NCBI GenBank assembly: GCA_002279765.1 | Contig: NCCR01000037.1 | Location: 1-47,194, forward strand | Source of the DNA: Verrucomicrobia bacterium 12-59-8 | Lineage (GTDB): Bacteria; Verrucomicrobiota; Verrucomicrobiae; Verrucomicrobiales; Verrucomicrobiaceae | Length of the DNA: 47,194 nucleotides | Direction of reading: 5' to 3' | Shown: positions 19,850 through 28,623 of the stretch, in pieces | Layout of the letters: each line of letters opens with the position of its first letter | Numbering within the stretch: position 1 is the stretch's first letter | Translations under genes and position numbers: made by a program | The notes under the pieces: model-generated | Seen by the model: the letters and a program-made list of their open reading frames with translations, nothing else | Told to the model about the DNA's origin: nothing | The model's database searches: none

Positions 19850-20403
19850 ACACGGCACCTTCCCTCATGCACCTGCTGGCACAGTTTCCCGGCCCGCCGC
19901 CTTTGCCGCACCCGGAACTTCCAGCGCCAGACAGTGTGGAACTGCCCCCTGCCTGGTGGATCCCGTGGGCGCTCATGCTCTTGCTGGTGCTCTTGATCGC
20001 GCTGGTCCTCTGGCTCCTGCTGCGCCCGAAGCAGCCACCGCCCACGCCGCAGCGCCAGCCGTGGAGTTCGGCATTGCGTGCGTTGAATGATTTGCGCTCA
20101 CGCATTCAATCCATTCCGCCGCAGGATATGAGCCACAAAATCTCTCAAATTTTGCGGCGCTATCTGCAGGAGCGCTATGCGGTGCCGGCTCCCGCCCGCA
20201 CGACCCGCGAAATTTTCGACGGCAAAATGGACCGCCAGCCCGGCATGCCCATTCCGCGTTCCCAGGGATTGTGGCGCGAACGGTTTGAGCCCGTGGCGCA
20301 TTTGTGTGACGACATCTCGTTTATGCCAGCTCCACGCACCCTGGAGGAATCGACCATGCTCATCGATCAAGCACTCGCACGCATGCAGGAGGAGAAACCA
20401 TGA
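19846..20403 (+). CDS. DUF4381 membrane protein of the Bat operon
   Basis: A 185-residue protein with a Pro-rich N-terminus, one strong TM helix (about 38-62, IPWALMLLLVLLIALVLWLLLR) and a cytosolic helical region with SHKISQILRRYLQERY and PARTTREIFD, the usual pattern of DUF4381 proteins found between DUF58 and BatA genes. Its role is not established; the position suggests a membrane scaffold for the MoxR-VWA complex. The start ATG at 19846 has a near-ideal ribosome site (AAAGGAGG, about 8 bp upstream). It overlaps both neighbours by 4 bp, so translation is coupled. Confidence 0.88.
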   Translation: MNTAPSLMHLLAQFPGPPPLPHPELPAPDSVELPPAWWIPWALMLLLVLLIALVLWLLLRPKQPPPTPQRQPWSSALRALNDLRSRIQSIPPQDMSHKISQILRRYLQERYAVPAPARTTREIFDGKMDRQPGMPIPRSQGLWRERFEPVAHLCDDISFMPAPRTLEESTMLIDQALARMQEEKP

Positions 20404-21428
20404 CGATTCCTGGCCTTCCTGAATTTCAGATTTTGCACCCGCTGTGGCTGCTGCTGATGCCCCTGGTCCCGCTGCTGGCACTGCTGCGAGGTGCGCGCGG
20501 CAAACGCGCGGCCATCAAATTCCCCACCGCCTCACTGCTGCGTGATCTCGGCAGACCGGCGCGCAGCAGCCTCGGCGGCTTCGTGTTTGGACTCATTCTG
20601 ATCAGCCTGACCTTCGGCATCCTGGCGCTGTCACGACCGCAGAAAATCCTGTCCTACGAAGAAGAGAAAGCTGATGGCATCGCCATCATGCTGACAGTCG
20701 ATGTCTCACTCTCAATGCTGATCGAAGACTTCTACATCGGCGGACAACCCGTGAACCGCCTCACGGCGGCCAAGCGCGTGATGGCCGACTTCATCAAAGG
20801 CCGCCGCAGCGACAAAATCGGCATCGTGGCCTTTGCCGGTGAAACCTACCTGCCCTGCCCGCTCACTCTTGACCGCGACTGGCTGATCAACAACCTTGAT
20901 CGTGTGCAAACCCAGCGCGTGGGTGATGGCACCGCCATCGGGTCCGGAATCGCCGCCGCCGCCAACCGCATGCGTCGTGAAAAATCGCCGAGCAAGATCA
21001 TCGTACTGCTGACAGATGGCGCAAACAACTCCGGCCGGCTCAGCCCGCAGGATGCGGCGAAACTGGCCGCCACCCTCGGCATCAAGATCTACACCATCGC
21101 CATCGGCACGCCGGGCATTCACAGCATCCCCGATCCCAAACGCGGCACTTTCACGCCAGTGGGGCAGCAACTGTTCGATGAAGGCACGCTCAAAGAAGTC
21201 GCCGCCATCGGCAACGGTCAGTTTTACATGGCGCAAAACCTCAACTCGCTCAGCGATGTGTTTGGCACCATCGACAAGCTCGAAAAAACCAAAATTGAGC
21301 ATCACAAAATCATCGAGACCGAAGAACTGTTCCCCTGGCCGCTGGCCGTTTCCGCCACTGCCTTGTTTCTCGCCCTGCTGCTGTCTCTGACTGTTCTGCA
21401 CTCGGCCCCTGAGCCGGTCGCCACCTGA
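20400..21428 (+). CDS. batA: BatA-type VWA membrane protein
   Basis: A 342-residue membrane protein: two N-terminal hydrophobic segments (about 10-30 and 58-78), a VWA domain (about 90-290) with an intact MIDAS (LTVDVSLSM, GIVAFAGETYLPCPLT, IIVLLTDGANNSG), and a C-terminal TM helix (LAVSATALFLALLLSLTVL). The cytoplasmic motif RPQKILSYEEEKADGIAIM before the VWA is typical of BatA. The start ATG overlaps the DUF4381 stop (ATGA), with AGGAGG 8-9 bp upstream. BatA and BatB form a membrane VWA complex in Bacteroides and other bacteria linked to aerotolerance or envelope integrity; the role here is inferred from operon order. Confidence 0.93.
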   Translation: MTIPGLPEFQILHPLWLLLMPLVPLLALLRGARGKRAAIKFPTASLLRDLGRPARSSLGGFVFGLILISLTFGILALSRPQKILSYEEEKADGIAIMLTVDVSLSMLIEDFYIGGQPVNRLTAAKRVMADFIKGRRSDKIGIVAFAGETYLPCPLTLDRDWLINNLDRVQTQRVGDGTAIGSGIAAAANRMRREKSPSKIIVLLTDGANNSGRLSPQDAAKLAATLGIKIYTIAIGTPGIHSIPDPKRGTFTPVGQQLFDEGTLKEVAAIGNGQFYMAQNLNSLSDVFGTIDKLEKTKIEHHKIIETEELFPWPLAVSATALFLALLLSLTVLHSAPEPVAT

Positions 21429-21433
21429 TTGAC

Positions 21434-23458
21434 ATGACCTTTGCCCATCAACATCTGCTCTGGTTTCTGCTGATCGTTCCCGCGCTGGTGGGATTGAAGT
21501 TGTGGGTGGATGCCCAGGGTTCCAAAGCCGAACGCCTGTTCACAGCGGCGCGTCTGCGACCGTCCCTCGTTATGGGGCGCTCCCGGTGGCGCTCATGGTG
21601 CGTGTACGCCCTCTACGCCATGGCCATGGCCTGCCTCGTCGCCGCCGTCGCCCAACCCCGCTGGGGAGATGAAAAACTCGAAATCCCCGACAAGGGCCGC
21701 AACATCTTCATCGCCATCGACACCTCACGCTCCATGCTCGCGCGCGACGTGCCGCCGGACCGCCTCACCCGCGCACGACTGGCCGCGCATGACCTCGTCA
21801 TGGAACTCGCAGGGGAGCGCGTTGGTCTGCTGGCCTTTGCAGGTCTCGCCTACCTCCAGGCCCCCCTCACGACCGATCATGATGCCATCATCGAGTCGCT
21901 GCAGGCCTTCGACCACACGATCATCGAATGGGGTGGGAGTAACCTGGCCGATCTGCTGGAGGTCACCCTGCGAGCCATCAAAGACCTGCCGAAGAGCAAT
22001 TATGCGCTGGTGATTTTCAGCGACGGCGGGGATGCCGACGCCAATCTAGTCCCCTACATCCAGCGCCTCACGGCGGCGGGTGTCGTCGTCATCACCGTGG
22101 GTGTCGGCACGGAAAGCGGCACGCTCATTCCAAACCCTGAGGTGGAAGGTGACTATATCCGTGACAAGGACGGCAACGTGGTGCGCTCACAGCTGCAAAG
22201 CGCCGTGCTGCAGCAACTGGCCTCAGCCACCGGCGGACGTTTCATCAAGCTCGACGCCCGGCCGCTCAGCCGCCAGTCCATCCAGCCCGTGCTCGACCGT
22301 TTGACTGAGCAACAGTCCGCCAACCGGCAGACTTCGAGGCCGATTGAGCGCTTTGCCTGGCCCCTCGGTCTGGGTATAGTCTTGATTATGCTTGCCTGGA
22401 TCCTCAGCGCCCTGCCTCGTCCTGCCGCACGCCCGGTCGTGCTGGCACTGGCTGTCGCCGCCTTTGCACCTGCGCCTTCGGCGCGTGCCGCAGGTCCATC
22501 AGACCTGCTGGCATTCATGTTTCAATCCAGCGGCCCCACACCTGAGGATGCGCTCAAAGCGCTCGAAGGCGGCGACTTCAAAAAGGCCCGTGACCTCTAC
22601 AGCAAGCTGCTGGAGCGCCAGGATTTCGATGCGCATGACCGCGAGGAACTCCTCTATGGCCTAGCCACTGCGGAGCATGACCTCACGAACTACGATGGCA
22701 GCGTCAAAAACTTCAGCGAAGTGCTTCACACGCAGGACAAATCCCTCCGCGCGCACGCACACCGCGGCATCGGCCACACCTTGTATGACCAGGGCGTGCG
22801 CGGCCTGCAGCAGCAGCCGAAGATCACCGTTCAGCGCTGGACGGATGCACTGCGCCATCTGGATGCGGCGCTGGAACTCGAGCCTGACAACAAGGATCTG
22901 CACGAAAACCGCGATCACGTGTCCGCGATGCTGGACCAACTGCGCCAGGTGATGAAACAGATGGAAGATCAGCAGAAGGGCAAAAAAGGCGACAAAGGCC
23001 AGAAGGGACAGAAAGGCGACAAGGGCGAAGGCCAGGAAGGCGAAGAAGGGGATGAAGGAGACAATGGCCAACAGGGCAGCAACACCAACGGCCAGGGGGA
23101 ACGCAAAGAGCTGAAAGAATTCAGAGGCGAAAAGAAGGGGGCGGATGACGGCATCGGCGGCAAGGATGCCAAAGAACTTCCTGAAGGTCGGCTCCAGGCC
23201 GCTGGAGGTGACCAGAGCCCGGGAGAAAAAGAAGTGCTGCAAGAAAAGGAAGGCCCCAGGCCCGAGGGCGAAAGAGGGGATGAAAAAACGATAATAAAGA
23301 AGGACAACGCCACCTCCGAAAACCAACGCAACCCTCGCACCGGCTTCACCCCCGGCGAAGCCGAGGGCTTCCTCCGTCAGTACATGGATGAGATCTCCGG
23401 ACTTCAAAACTTAAGGAACGGCTACCACACCCCGCCCGCGAACAAGAAGGACTGGTGA
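21434..23458 (+). CDS. batB: BatB-BatC fusion: VWA membrane protein with TPR and Gly/Lys-rich tail
   Basis: A 674-residue protein. Residues 1-330 form a complete BatB: an N-terminal TM helix (8-25), a second TM segment (56-74), a VWA domain with MIDAS AIDTSRSM (about 94-101), LLAFAGLAYLQAPLT and LVIFSDGGDADAN, then a TM helix (about 307-327). Next comes a hydrophobic stretch with a signal-peptide look (VVLALAVAAFAPAPSARAAG, about 335-354), then TPR-like helices (370-500) including DALRHLDAALELEPDN, as in BatC. Residues about 514-550 are low complexity with a Gly roughly every third residue (KGDKGQKGQKGDKGEG...), followed by a charged tail and GFTPGEAEGFLRQYMDEI near the end. BatB and BatC are often separate genes. 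The fused form keeps an internal hydrophobic segment where the BatC signal peptide would be, so the TPR part is probably periplasmic. Confidence 0.92.
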   Translation: MTFAHQHLLWFLLIVPALVGLKLWVDAQGSKAERLFTAARLRPSLVMGRSRWRSWCVYALYAMAMACLVAAVAQPRWGDEKLEIPDKGRNIFIAIDTSRSMLARDVPPDRLTRARLAAHDLVMELAGERVGLLAFAGLAYLQAPLTTDHDAIIESLQAFDHTIIEWGGSNLADLLEVTLRAIKDLPKSNYALVIFSDGGDADANLVPYIQRLTAAGVVVITVGVGTESGTLIPNPEVEGDYIRDKDGNVVRSQLQSAVLQQLASATGGRFIKLDARPLSRQSIQPVLDRLTEQQSANRQTSRPIERFAWPLGLGIVLIMLAWILSALPRPAARPVVLALAVAAFAPAPSARAAGPSDLLAFMFQSSGPTPEDALKALEGGDFKKARDLYSKLLERQDFDAHDREELLYGLATAEHDLTNYDGSVKNFSEVLHTQDKSLRAHAHRGIGHTLYDQGVRGLQQQPKITVQRWTDALRHLDAALELEPDNKDLHENRDHVSAMLDQLRQVMKQMEDQQKGKKGDKGQKGQKGDKGEGQEGEEGDEGDNGQQGSNTNGQGERKELKEFRGEKKGADDGIGGKDAKELPEGRLQAAGGDQSPGEKEVLQEKEGPRPEGERGDEKTIIKKDNATSENQRNPRTGFTPGEAEGFLRQYMDEISGLQNLRNGYHTPPANKKDW

Positions 23459-23480
23459 GCCGCATGCACCGGCAAAGACG

Positions 23481-23616
23481 AATGACGAAGCCAGAATGAC
23501 GAACGAAATCCCAGCTCGAATGATTCAAAGCCTCAAACTCACATCAGTCCAAGCGCGCTCCGTCGGCATGTCCGGCATTTTGGACATTTGTCTTTCATCA
23601 TTCCGGTCTCGTCATT
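23481..23616. repeat. Imperfect inverted repeat with 22-bp arms
   Basis: The left arm at 23481-23502 and the right arm at 23595-23616 are reverse complements at 18 of 22 positions (both begin AATGACGA on their own strand). The arms contain the short unit AATGACGA twice in slightly varied form, a unit I associate with repeated intergenic sequences in PVC genomes. About 92 bp lie between them. The right arm lies inside the probable coding sequence of the BatDE protein, contributing to its signal-peptide region, while the left arm is in the spacer after batBC. Confidence 0.65.
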
Positions 23617-26135
23617 GCGCCTGCCTGCATGCGTTGCTATGCCTGGCATTCTTTGCCTCCAGCGCCGCCGCAGCCACGGTGCGCGCCTACATCCAGCCCG
23701 ACCACGCGCACACCGGCCAGTTGGTCACATATGTCATCACCGTGCAAAACGGCACCGTGCAAAACGTGCCGCAACTGCGGCTGCCAGTGCAGGTTCAAAT
23801 GAGTTCAGGCCTCTCCACGGCTCAGAACATCGAGATTCGCGGCTCCCAACGGATTTTCTCCACGCAGCTCTCTTGGGGCGTCACCGGCACCGAACCAGGC
23901 GAGTTTGTCATTCCACCGCAGGAAATACAGGTGAACGGAGAGATTCTCAAGACCAACGAAGTTCGTCTCATCGTCACTGAATCTTCCAACGCCGCTCCCA
24001 ATGCCGCCGAAGACGCCAGCATTCCACTGTTTCAGATCGAGGTCGGCAAGACAGAGATCTATCAGGGCGAGGTGGTTCCCATCAGCGCCAGCCTGTTTGT
24101 ACCTCGGGGCAGTGTGATGTTGCGGCGCGTCGGCCTGATCGATGTCAACAAGAGTGATTTTGCCGTCCCCCGCTTTCCGCAGCAGGCCGATCAGACCCCG
24201 CAGCGCATCAACGACATCGACTACATGGTTGTCACCTATCGCAGCACGCTCTCCGCACTCCGTGCGGGCGATTTGAAAGTGGGCCCCGCCACCTGTGAGC
24301 TGCTATACGAGGTATATGACGAAAACGCCCAGAGACAGATGAGTCGAAGCCTGCCCTTTGGCATGATTATGGGCGGCGTGGAGCCACGCAAGCAGGTGGT
24401 CAAAAGCCAGGAGGTGAAGATCAAGGTTCTGCCGCTGCCCGCCGAGGGCAAGCCTGCCAACTTCAGCGGTGCCGTCGGTGATTTCAGCATCAGCGCCACC
24501 GCCACCCCCAACGAACTCAGTGTCGGTGATCCGCTGGCAGTGGACATCACCATCGACGGATCGGGCAACTTCGACGCGCTCAACCCGCCCGGCCTCATGC
24601 CGCCAGATGGCTGGAAGGCCTATCCACCTCGGCGTTACAATGTGGACGGTCCGATCGATCCCAACCTCACGCCCACCTCGCAGCGCCGTATCGGTTATTC
24701 AATGGTCTTTGTGCCGGAAAAAGTACACTCCGAACTGCCGCCGTTTGAACTCAGCTACTTCAGCCCTTCGCAAAAAAAATACATCTCTGCACGCACCGCC
24801 CCGATAGCGCTGCGCATCAAGCCCGGCACCATGGCGGCGGTTGTTCCAGCGGCGGATGGCGGCACCGGCGTGGAGGCCCCCAAACCACCGCCCGTGCAGC
24901 AGCCCAAGCCGCAGATCAGCGACATCCTCATGAATGTCCCGGCCAAGGCTAGGTGGCTGAACACACACACCGCCAGCGCACCGCTTACTGCCAGCACCAG
25001 CTTTTGGGGCATTCAGTCGATCCCGGCGGCACTAGTGATTCTGGCCTGCCTGTTCACGTGGCTGCGCCGCCGACGCGAAGTGGCCACGCGCGGGCTGCGC
25101 GGCGAACTGCAGCAGTTGTGGCGTGGTCTGGAGGAGGACAATCTCGCAGATCGTGATTTCCTTCAGCGCGCCGCCCACTTCATCCACCGCAGCCAGCCCG
25201 GAGAAGTCCAGGACGAAGCACTGCGGCAGATCATCCACCGCTATGAAACGCAAAGTTTCACGGCCTCTCCCGCCGCCGAAAAAGCACTTGGCGCAGGGGA
25301 GCGCAGCCGCATTCTGTCCGCACTGGCGCCACTGCTGAAGCGCACAGCCACTCTCATCGCTGCGCTGGCCGCGCTCTCACTCAATGCCGGTGCCGCAGAT
25401 GCCTCCCCTGACGAACTTTATCAACAGGCGCGCGCGGCCTTGGAAAAAGGCAAGTACACCCAGGCTCAGTACCTTGGCGAATCACTCACCAAGCAGCAGC
25501 CGCCCGCCCTAAGTTCTGCGGTCTTCACCCTCATCGCCAACGCCCGCTACCGGCAGGAGGATTTGGGCAGGGCAGCCTTGTGGTACCAGCGCGCGCAACT
25601 GCTGGAACCCATGAATCCCGAGGTGAGACAGAATCTGCGGCACATCGATGAAAAAGTGCGCTTCTTCCGCTTCGACGAAAGCTCGCCGCTAGCAGCAGTG
25701 AGCCTGCTGCTCGCCAAAAACACCTGGATCATCGCCGCCTCCGCAGGCGTGTGGCTCATTTTACTGGCCCTCATGCGCTGGATTCTGTCCTCCTCACGCA
25801 AAAGCAGCAGCGGCGTCTGGGCGCTGGTTTTCAGCCTCATAGGCCTGCTGATTTTTATTCCCTCGGCAGCTTTTGCCAGCATCCGGCCAGCACCGGGCGA
25901 CCGCGTGAAGGACGTGATGGTTGTGACCGCACGCGAAGTCAGCGCCTACACCGCCGCGACGGTCACCTCCGGCAATGTCATCACCATCCCCCCCGGCAGC
26001 CAGGTGCGCCTGCTCGAAAAACGCGGTGCCTGGAGCTACGTCGAAATCCCCAGCGGCGACGAACACGTGCGCGGCTGGGTCGAATCCGACACGTTCACAC
26101 CGTTGTGGCCATGGGACATGATGCTGGTGCCGTAG
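23568..26135 (+). CDS. batD: BatD-BatE fusion: oxygen-tolerance protein with TPR and SH3-like domain
   Basis: An 855-residue protein from ATG 23568 (in-frame ATGs at 23496 and 23520 give longer N-termini). It has a signal peptide with hydrophobic core ALLCLAFFASSAAAA, then the BatD periplasmic region (YIQPDHAHTGQLVTYVITVQNG and later IDGSGNFDALNPPG, typical of the family), and a TM helix near IPAALVILACLFTWLRRRRE. A second hydrophobic segment (TATLIAALAALSLNAGAADA) looks like the old signal peptide of a separate BatE. After it come TPR-like repeats (YQQARAALEKGKYTQAQYLG, ALWYQRAQLLEPMNPE), two more TM helices and a C-terminal SH3-like domain (REVSAYTAATVTSGNVITIP, GAWSYVEIP). BatE is normally a separate TPR-SH3 gene. 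This closes the Bat operon; it converges on ferritin with only 4 bp between stop codons, so no room for a terminator. Confidence 0.9.
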   Translation: MSGILDICLSSFRSRHCACLHALLCLAFFASSAAAATVRAYIQPDHAHTGQLVTYVITVQNGTVQNVPQLRLPVQVQMSSGLSTAQNIEIRGSQRIFSTQLSWGVTGTEPGEFVIPPQEIQVNGEILKTNEVRLIVTESSNAAPNAAEDASIPLFQIEVGKTEIYQGEVVPISASLFVPRGSVMLRRVGLIDVNKSDFAVPRFPQQADQTPQRINDIDYMVVTYRSTLSALRAGDLKVGPATCELLYEVYDENAQRQMSRSLPFGMIMGGVEPRKQVVKSQEVKIKVLPLPAEGKPANFSGAVGDFSISATATPNELSVGDPLAVDITIDGSGNFDALNPPGLMPPDGWKAYPPRRYNVDGPIDPNLTPTSQRRIGYSMVFVPEKVHSELPPFELSYFSPSQKKYISARTAPIALRIKPGTMAAVVPAADGGTGVEAPKPPPVQQPKPQISDILMNVPAKARWLNTHTASAPLTASTSFWGIQSIPAALVILACLFTWLRRRREVATRGLRGELQQLWRGLEEDNLADRDFLQRAAHFIHRSQPGEVQDEALRQIIHRYETQSFTASPAAEKALGAGERSRILSALAPLLKRTATLIAALAALSLNAGAADASPDELYQQARAALEKGKYTQAQYLGESLTKQQPPALSSAVFTLIANARYRQEDLGRAALWYQRAQLLEPMNPEVRQNLRHIDEKVRFFRFDESSPLAAVSLLLAKNTWIIAASAGVWLILLALMRWILSSSRKSSSGVWALVFSLIGLLIFIPSAAFASIRPAPGDRVKDVMVVTAREVSAYTAATVTSGNVITIPPGSQVRLLEKRGAWSYVEIPSGDEHVRGWVESDTFTPLWPWDMMLVP

Positions 26136-26139
26136 GCGA

Positions 26140-26667
26140 TCACGCACCGGCTGCAACCTTCGGCGCACCGCCCGCGCTCGGACGACTGCCAGCTTCGCGG
26201 TCGAGCACCAGCAGGCTGGCCGTGTCATTGCCCGCGAGTTTGAGGCGGTTGAGCATGTCACCCACGGTTTTTTCCTCCTCCATCTGCTCGTTGAGGAACC
26301 AGAGCAGCAGGTTCTTCGAGGCGTGGTCTTTCACCTGCTCTGCGACTTCAAACAGATCATTGATCTGCTGCGTCACCCGCTCTTCCTGCTTGAGGCTGTG
26401 CTGGAAAACATCCAGCGGCGATTTGAAATCCATCTTGGGCTTCGCAATGGGCTGAAACTCAACCTTGGCATCACGATCCACGAGGTACTGGTAAAACTTC
26501 AGCGCATGCATGGTCTCTTCACGGCTCTGAGTGAACATCCACTGGGCAAAGCCGGAGTAAGGCGTCTGTTCAAACCACGCCGCCATGGCGAGGTAAACAT
26601 AGCTGGAGGACATTTCGTTGTTGATCTGCTCATTGAGAAGCTTGGTCAGTTTGGAATTGAGAGTCAT
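26140..26667 (-). CDS. ftnA: Non-haem ferritin
   Basis: A 175-residue iron-storage ferritin that oxidises Fe2+ and stores it as a mineral core in a 24-mer cage. Ferroxidase ligands are visible: Glu 18 in NEQINNEMSSSYVYLAM, the E-x-x-H of SREETMHALKF (about 50-53), and acidic residues in FLNEQMEEEKT. WFEQTPYSGFAQWM is a typical FtnA stretch. ATG at 26665-26667 gives the standard start MTLNSKLTKLLNEQ; a longer frame to 26841 has no family match. A short Gly/Ala/Pro tail (SRPSAGGAPKVAAGA) extends beyond the usual end. Proximity to the Bat operon fits an oxidative-stress theme, but the genes converge. Confidence 0.95.
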   Translation of the reverse strand: MTLNSKLTKLLNEQINNEMSSSYVYLAMAAWFEQTPYSGFAQWMFTQSREETMHALKFYQYLVDRDAKVEFQPIAKPKMDFKSPLDVFQHSLKQEERVTQQINDLFEVAEQVKDHASKNLLLWFLNEQMEEEKTVGDMLNRLKLAGNDTASLLVLDREAGSRPSAGGAPKVAAGA

Positions 26668-26827
26668 GGCGTGCGCAGGGTTTGATTCTGCAAAGATTGA
26701 ACCAGCAGAGCGAACCCAGCGCAAGGCTGCTCCGTGTTTTTTTCGGGTTGGGAAAATTCGGCTGCAAGGTAAAGGACGATTCGCTTTCCTTTGGGCCAGT
26801 CCACGCCACGATGAGACTTCTCCAGCG

Positions 26828-28096
26828 ATGCCACCCGACACCGCAGTCCCACCTCATCAGCATCATCCGCAGGTCGTGCGGCGGAATTTCATCTGCCACT
26901 GCCTGGAAGGCGGGTTGTACATGGGCGGAGTGGCGTTTCTCCAGCCGGAAACCGTGATGCCCAAAATGGTGGAGCAGCTCGGTGGACGCTCGGCAATCAT
27001 CGCGATCATGCCCGCCATCCTGCCGGCGGCGTTTGCGGTGGCGGGACTGTTTGTATCACCGCTGGTGGAACGACTCACGAAGTTCAAGCTCTGGGTGATG
27101 AGCTTTGGTCTGCTGCAACGACTTCCCTATCTCATCACCGGTCTGGTGCTGTGGTTCTGGCAGGATGCCGGCCCATGGCTGCTGCCGCTGGTGGTGCTGA
27201 CGCCGGTGGTCTCCGGCCTCATTGGCGGCGTGGGCGTGGTGGCCTGGATGGAAATGGTCACGCGCATGGTGCCGGAGCGCGTGCGTGCCGCAGGCTGGGC
27301 CGCACGCTACATCACACAGGCGTGCATCGGCATGGTGGCTGGCGCGGTGATCCATCAGGTCCTCACGCATGCGCCAGGACAGCGCGGCTACGCGGTACTG
27401 CACCTGATCACCTTCGGCTTTTTGTTCCTGTCCTGGCTGTCGCAGTCCTTCATGCGCGAACTGCCGGCGGCACATCATTTCCATCCGCACTCCGGCAGCT
27501 ACTGGAGCTATCTGCGAAGTCTGCCTAGCCTGCTAGGCGGACAGCCGCAGTTGCTGAAGCTGATCGCCGCGCGTTTCACCGGAATGGGCTATTTGATGGT
27601 CGTTTCATTTCTCACACTCCATGCGCTGCACACCACGGGCAGACCGGAGGCGGATGAGGGCAGTTTCGTCTCCTTCCAGAACATTGGCACCATTCTCGGC
27701 AGCATGTTAGCGGCCTGGCTGGGCTATCATAAAGGCGGCAGGGTACTGCTGATTCTCTCACGTCTCATCTGCATCGCTCTTTGCATCTGGGCTAGCCTGA
27801 CACATTCATTCGGCGGCTTCACCGCCGCCTACTTCGTTCTCGGTTTCGGCCTGTTCCTCGACCGGGTGGGAGATCTGACGATCACTGCGGAACTCTGCCC
27901 GCCAGAACGCCGTTCCACGCTGCAGGCCGTGCTTGGCTTCTGTAATGTGTGGTCGCTGATGCTCGCCACAAGCCTGGGCGGGGTGATTTACTCGCTCACC
28001 GGTTCGTTTTACCTCGTCGCCTGCCTCGCGGGGGTGATGTCGGTTATTTCCATCCTGATCTTGCGCGGCATTCCTGAGCCGCGAGGACAACGCTGA
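26828..28096 (+). CDS. MFS transporter
   Basis: A 422-residue integral membrane protein with about 12 predicted TM segments, beginning at ATG 26828 (MPPDTAVPPHQHHPQ). A long in-frame extension to 26618 would run through the ferritin promoter and is unlikely. Features: an early GLYMGGVAFLQPETVMPKMV segment, an RLTKFKLWVMSFGLLQRLPY loop between TM2 and TM3, and ERVRAAGWAARYITQACIGM in the first half. The N-terminal cytosolic tail is His-rich (HQHHPQ), and a second His cluster (AAHHFHPHSGSYW) lies in the central loop; metal-related transport is possible but unproven. Substrate unknown. It is divergent from ferritin (160 bp between starts) and ends 9 bp before the convergent clpS stop. Confidence 0.8.
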   Translation: MPPDTAVPPHQHHPQVVRRNFICHCLEGGLYMGGVAFLQPETVMPKMVEQLGGRSAIIAIMPAILPAAFAVAGLFVSPLVERLTKFKLWVMSFGLLQRLPYLITGLVLWFWQDAGPWLLPLVVLTPVVSGLIGGVGVVAWMEMVTRMVPERVRAAGWAARYITQACIGMVAGAVIHQVLTHAPGQRGYAVLHLITFGFLFLSWLSQSFMRELPAAHHFHPHSGSYWSYLRSLPSLLGGQPQLLKLIAARFTGMGYLMVVSFLTLHALHTTGRPEADEGSFVSFQNIGTILGSMLAAWLGYHKGGRVLLILSRLICIALCIWASLTHSFGGFTAAYFVLGFGLFLDRVGDLTITAELCPPERRSTLQAVLGFCNVWSLMLATSLGGVIYSLTGSFYLVACLAGVMSVISILILRGIPEPRGQR

Positions 28097-28105
28097 ACGC
28101 GCCGG

Positions 28106-28483
28106 TCACTCTGAGCACTCGATTGTGGCCCGCATCGAGACCTTGCATTCAGGCACGCGTGGATCAGGGCCATATTCCTCGATCTGCTGCTGCCGCAGTT
28201 CGGCCAGCTCCTTATGGACCGTGGCCACAATCACACGCCCTTTTTCGTTCACTTCGTCGGCCATGCGTTTGCCAAGATCCGGTGAATGCCCGAATATGAC
28301 GTTGAGCATTTCTATCACATAATCAAATGAGTGAACCGAGTCATCTAGCAGGATGACATGCCAGGGAGGCTCCAGCGCAGGCGGTGCGGTCAGCGGTTGC
28401 ACACGCGGCTGGTGCGGAGCCACGCGTGGCTGGCGAGGTCTCACCGGAGCAGTCGCGCAGCGGATGTCAGCAGGGGGAATCAT
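28106..28483 (-). CDS. clpS: ClpS-like N-degron adaptor for Clp protease
   Basis: A 125-residue adaptor that hands N-degron substrates to ClpA/ClpC-type unfoldases. The core matches ClpS: PWHVILLDDSVHSFDYVIEML (beta strand with the conserved D-D and the substrate-pocket helix), IFGHSPDLGKRMADEVNEKG and RVIVATVHKELAELRQQQIEEYG, followed by a C-terminal PECKVSMRATIE. A 35-residue Pro/Arg-rich N-terminal tail (VRPRQPRVAPHQPRVQP) is longer than in the usual 100-110-residue ClpS and may be flexible or include a few non-native residues before a later start. No clpA is next to it. Divergent from the small membrane protein at 28624. Confidence 0.85.
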   Translation of the reverse strand: MIPPADIRCATAPVRPRQPRVAPHQPRVQPLTAPPALEPPWHVILLDDSVHSFDYVIEMLNVIFGHSPDLGKRMADEVNEKGRVIVATVHKELAELRQQQIEEYGPDPRVPECKVSMRATIECSE

Positions 28484-28623
28484 TACCTACATTATGCCCA
28501 GCCCGGCCATCTCTCAAGCCCCCACACTGCCCACACGCCTACGACTGCGTTTTAGTCCGCCGGGTTTGTGATGGAGACGATGATTGCTTGCAGAAGGCCG
28601 TGGTTGCGTGGCAGACTTGTGTC

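Noticed and set aside
22970..23110. Low-complexity Gly/Lys DNA as a tandem repeat array
   Set aside because: It is coding, with Gly periodicity at the protein level but no exact DNA unit repeated in phase.
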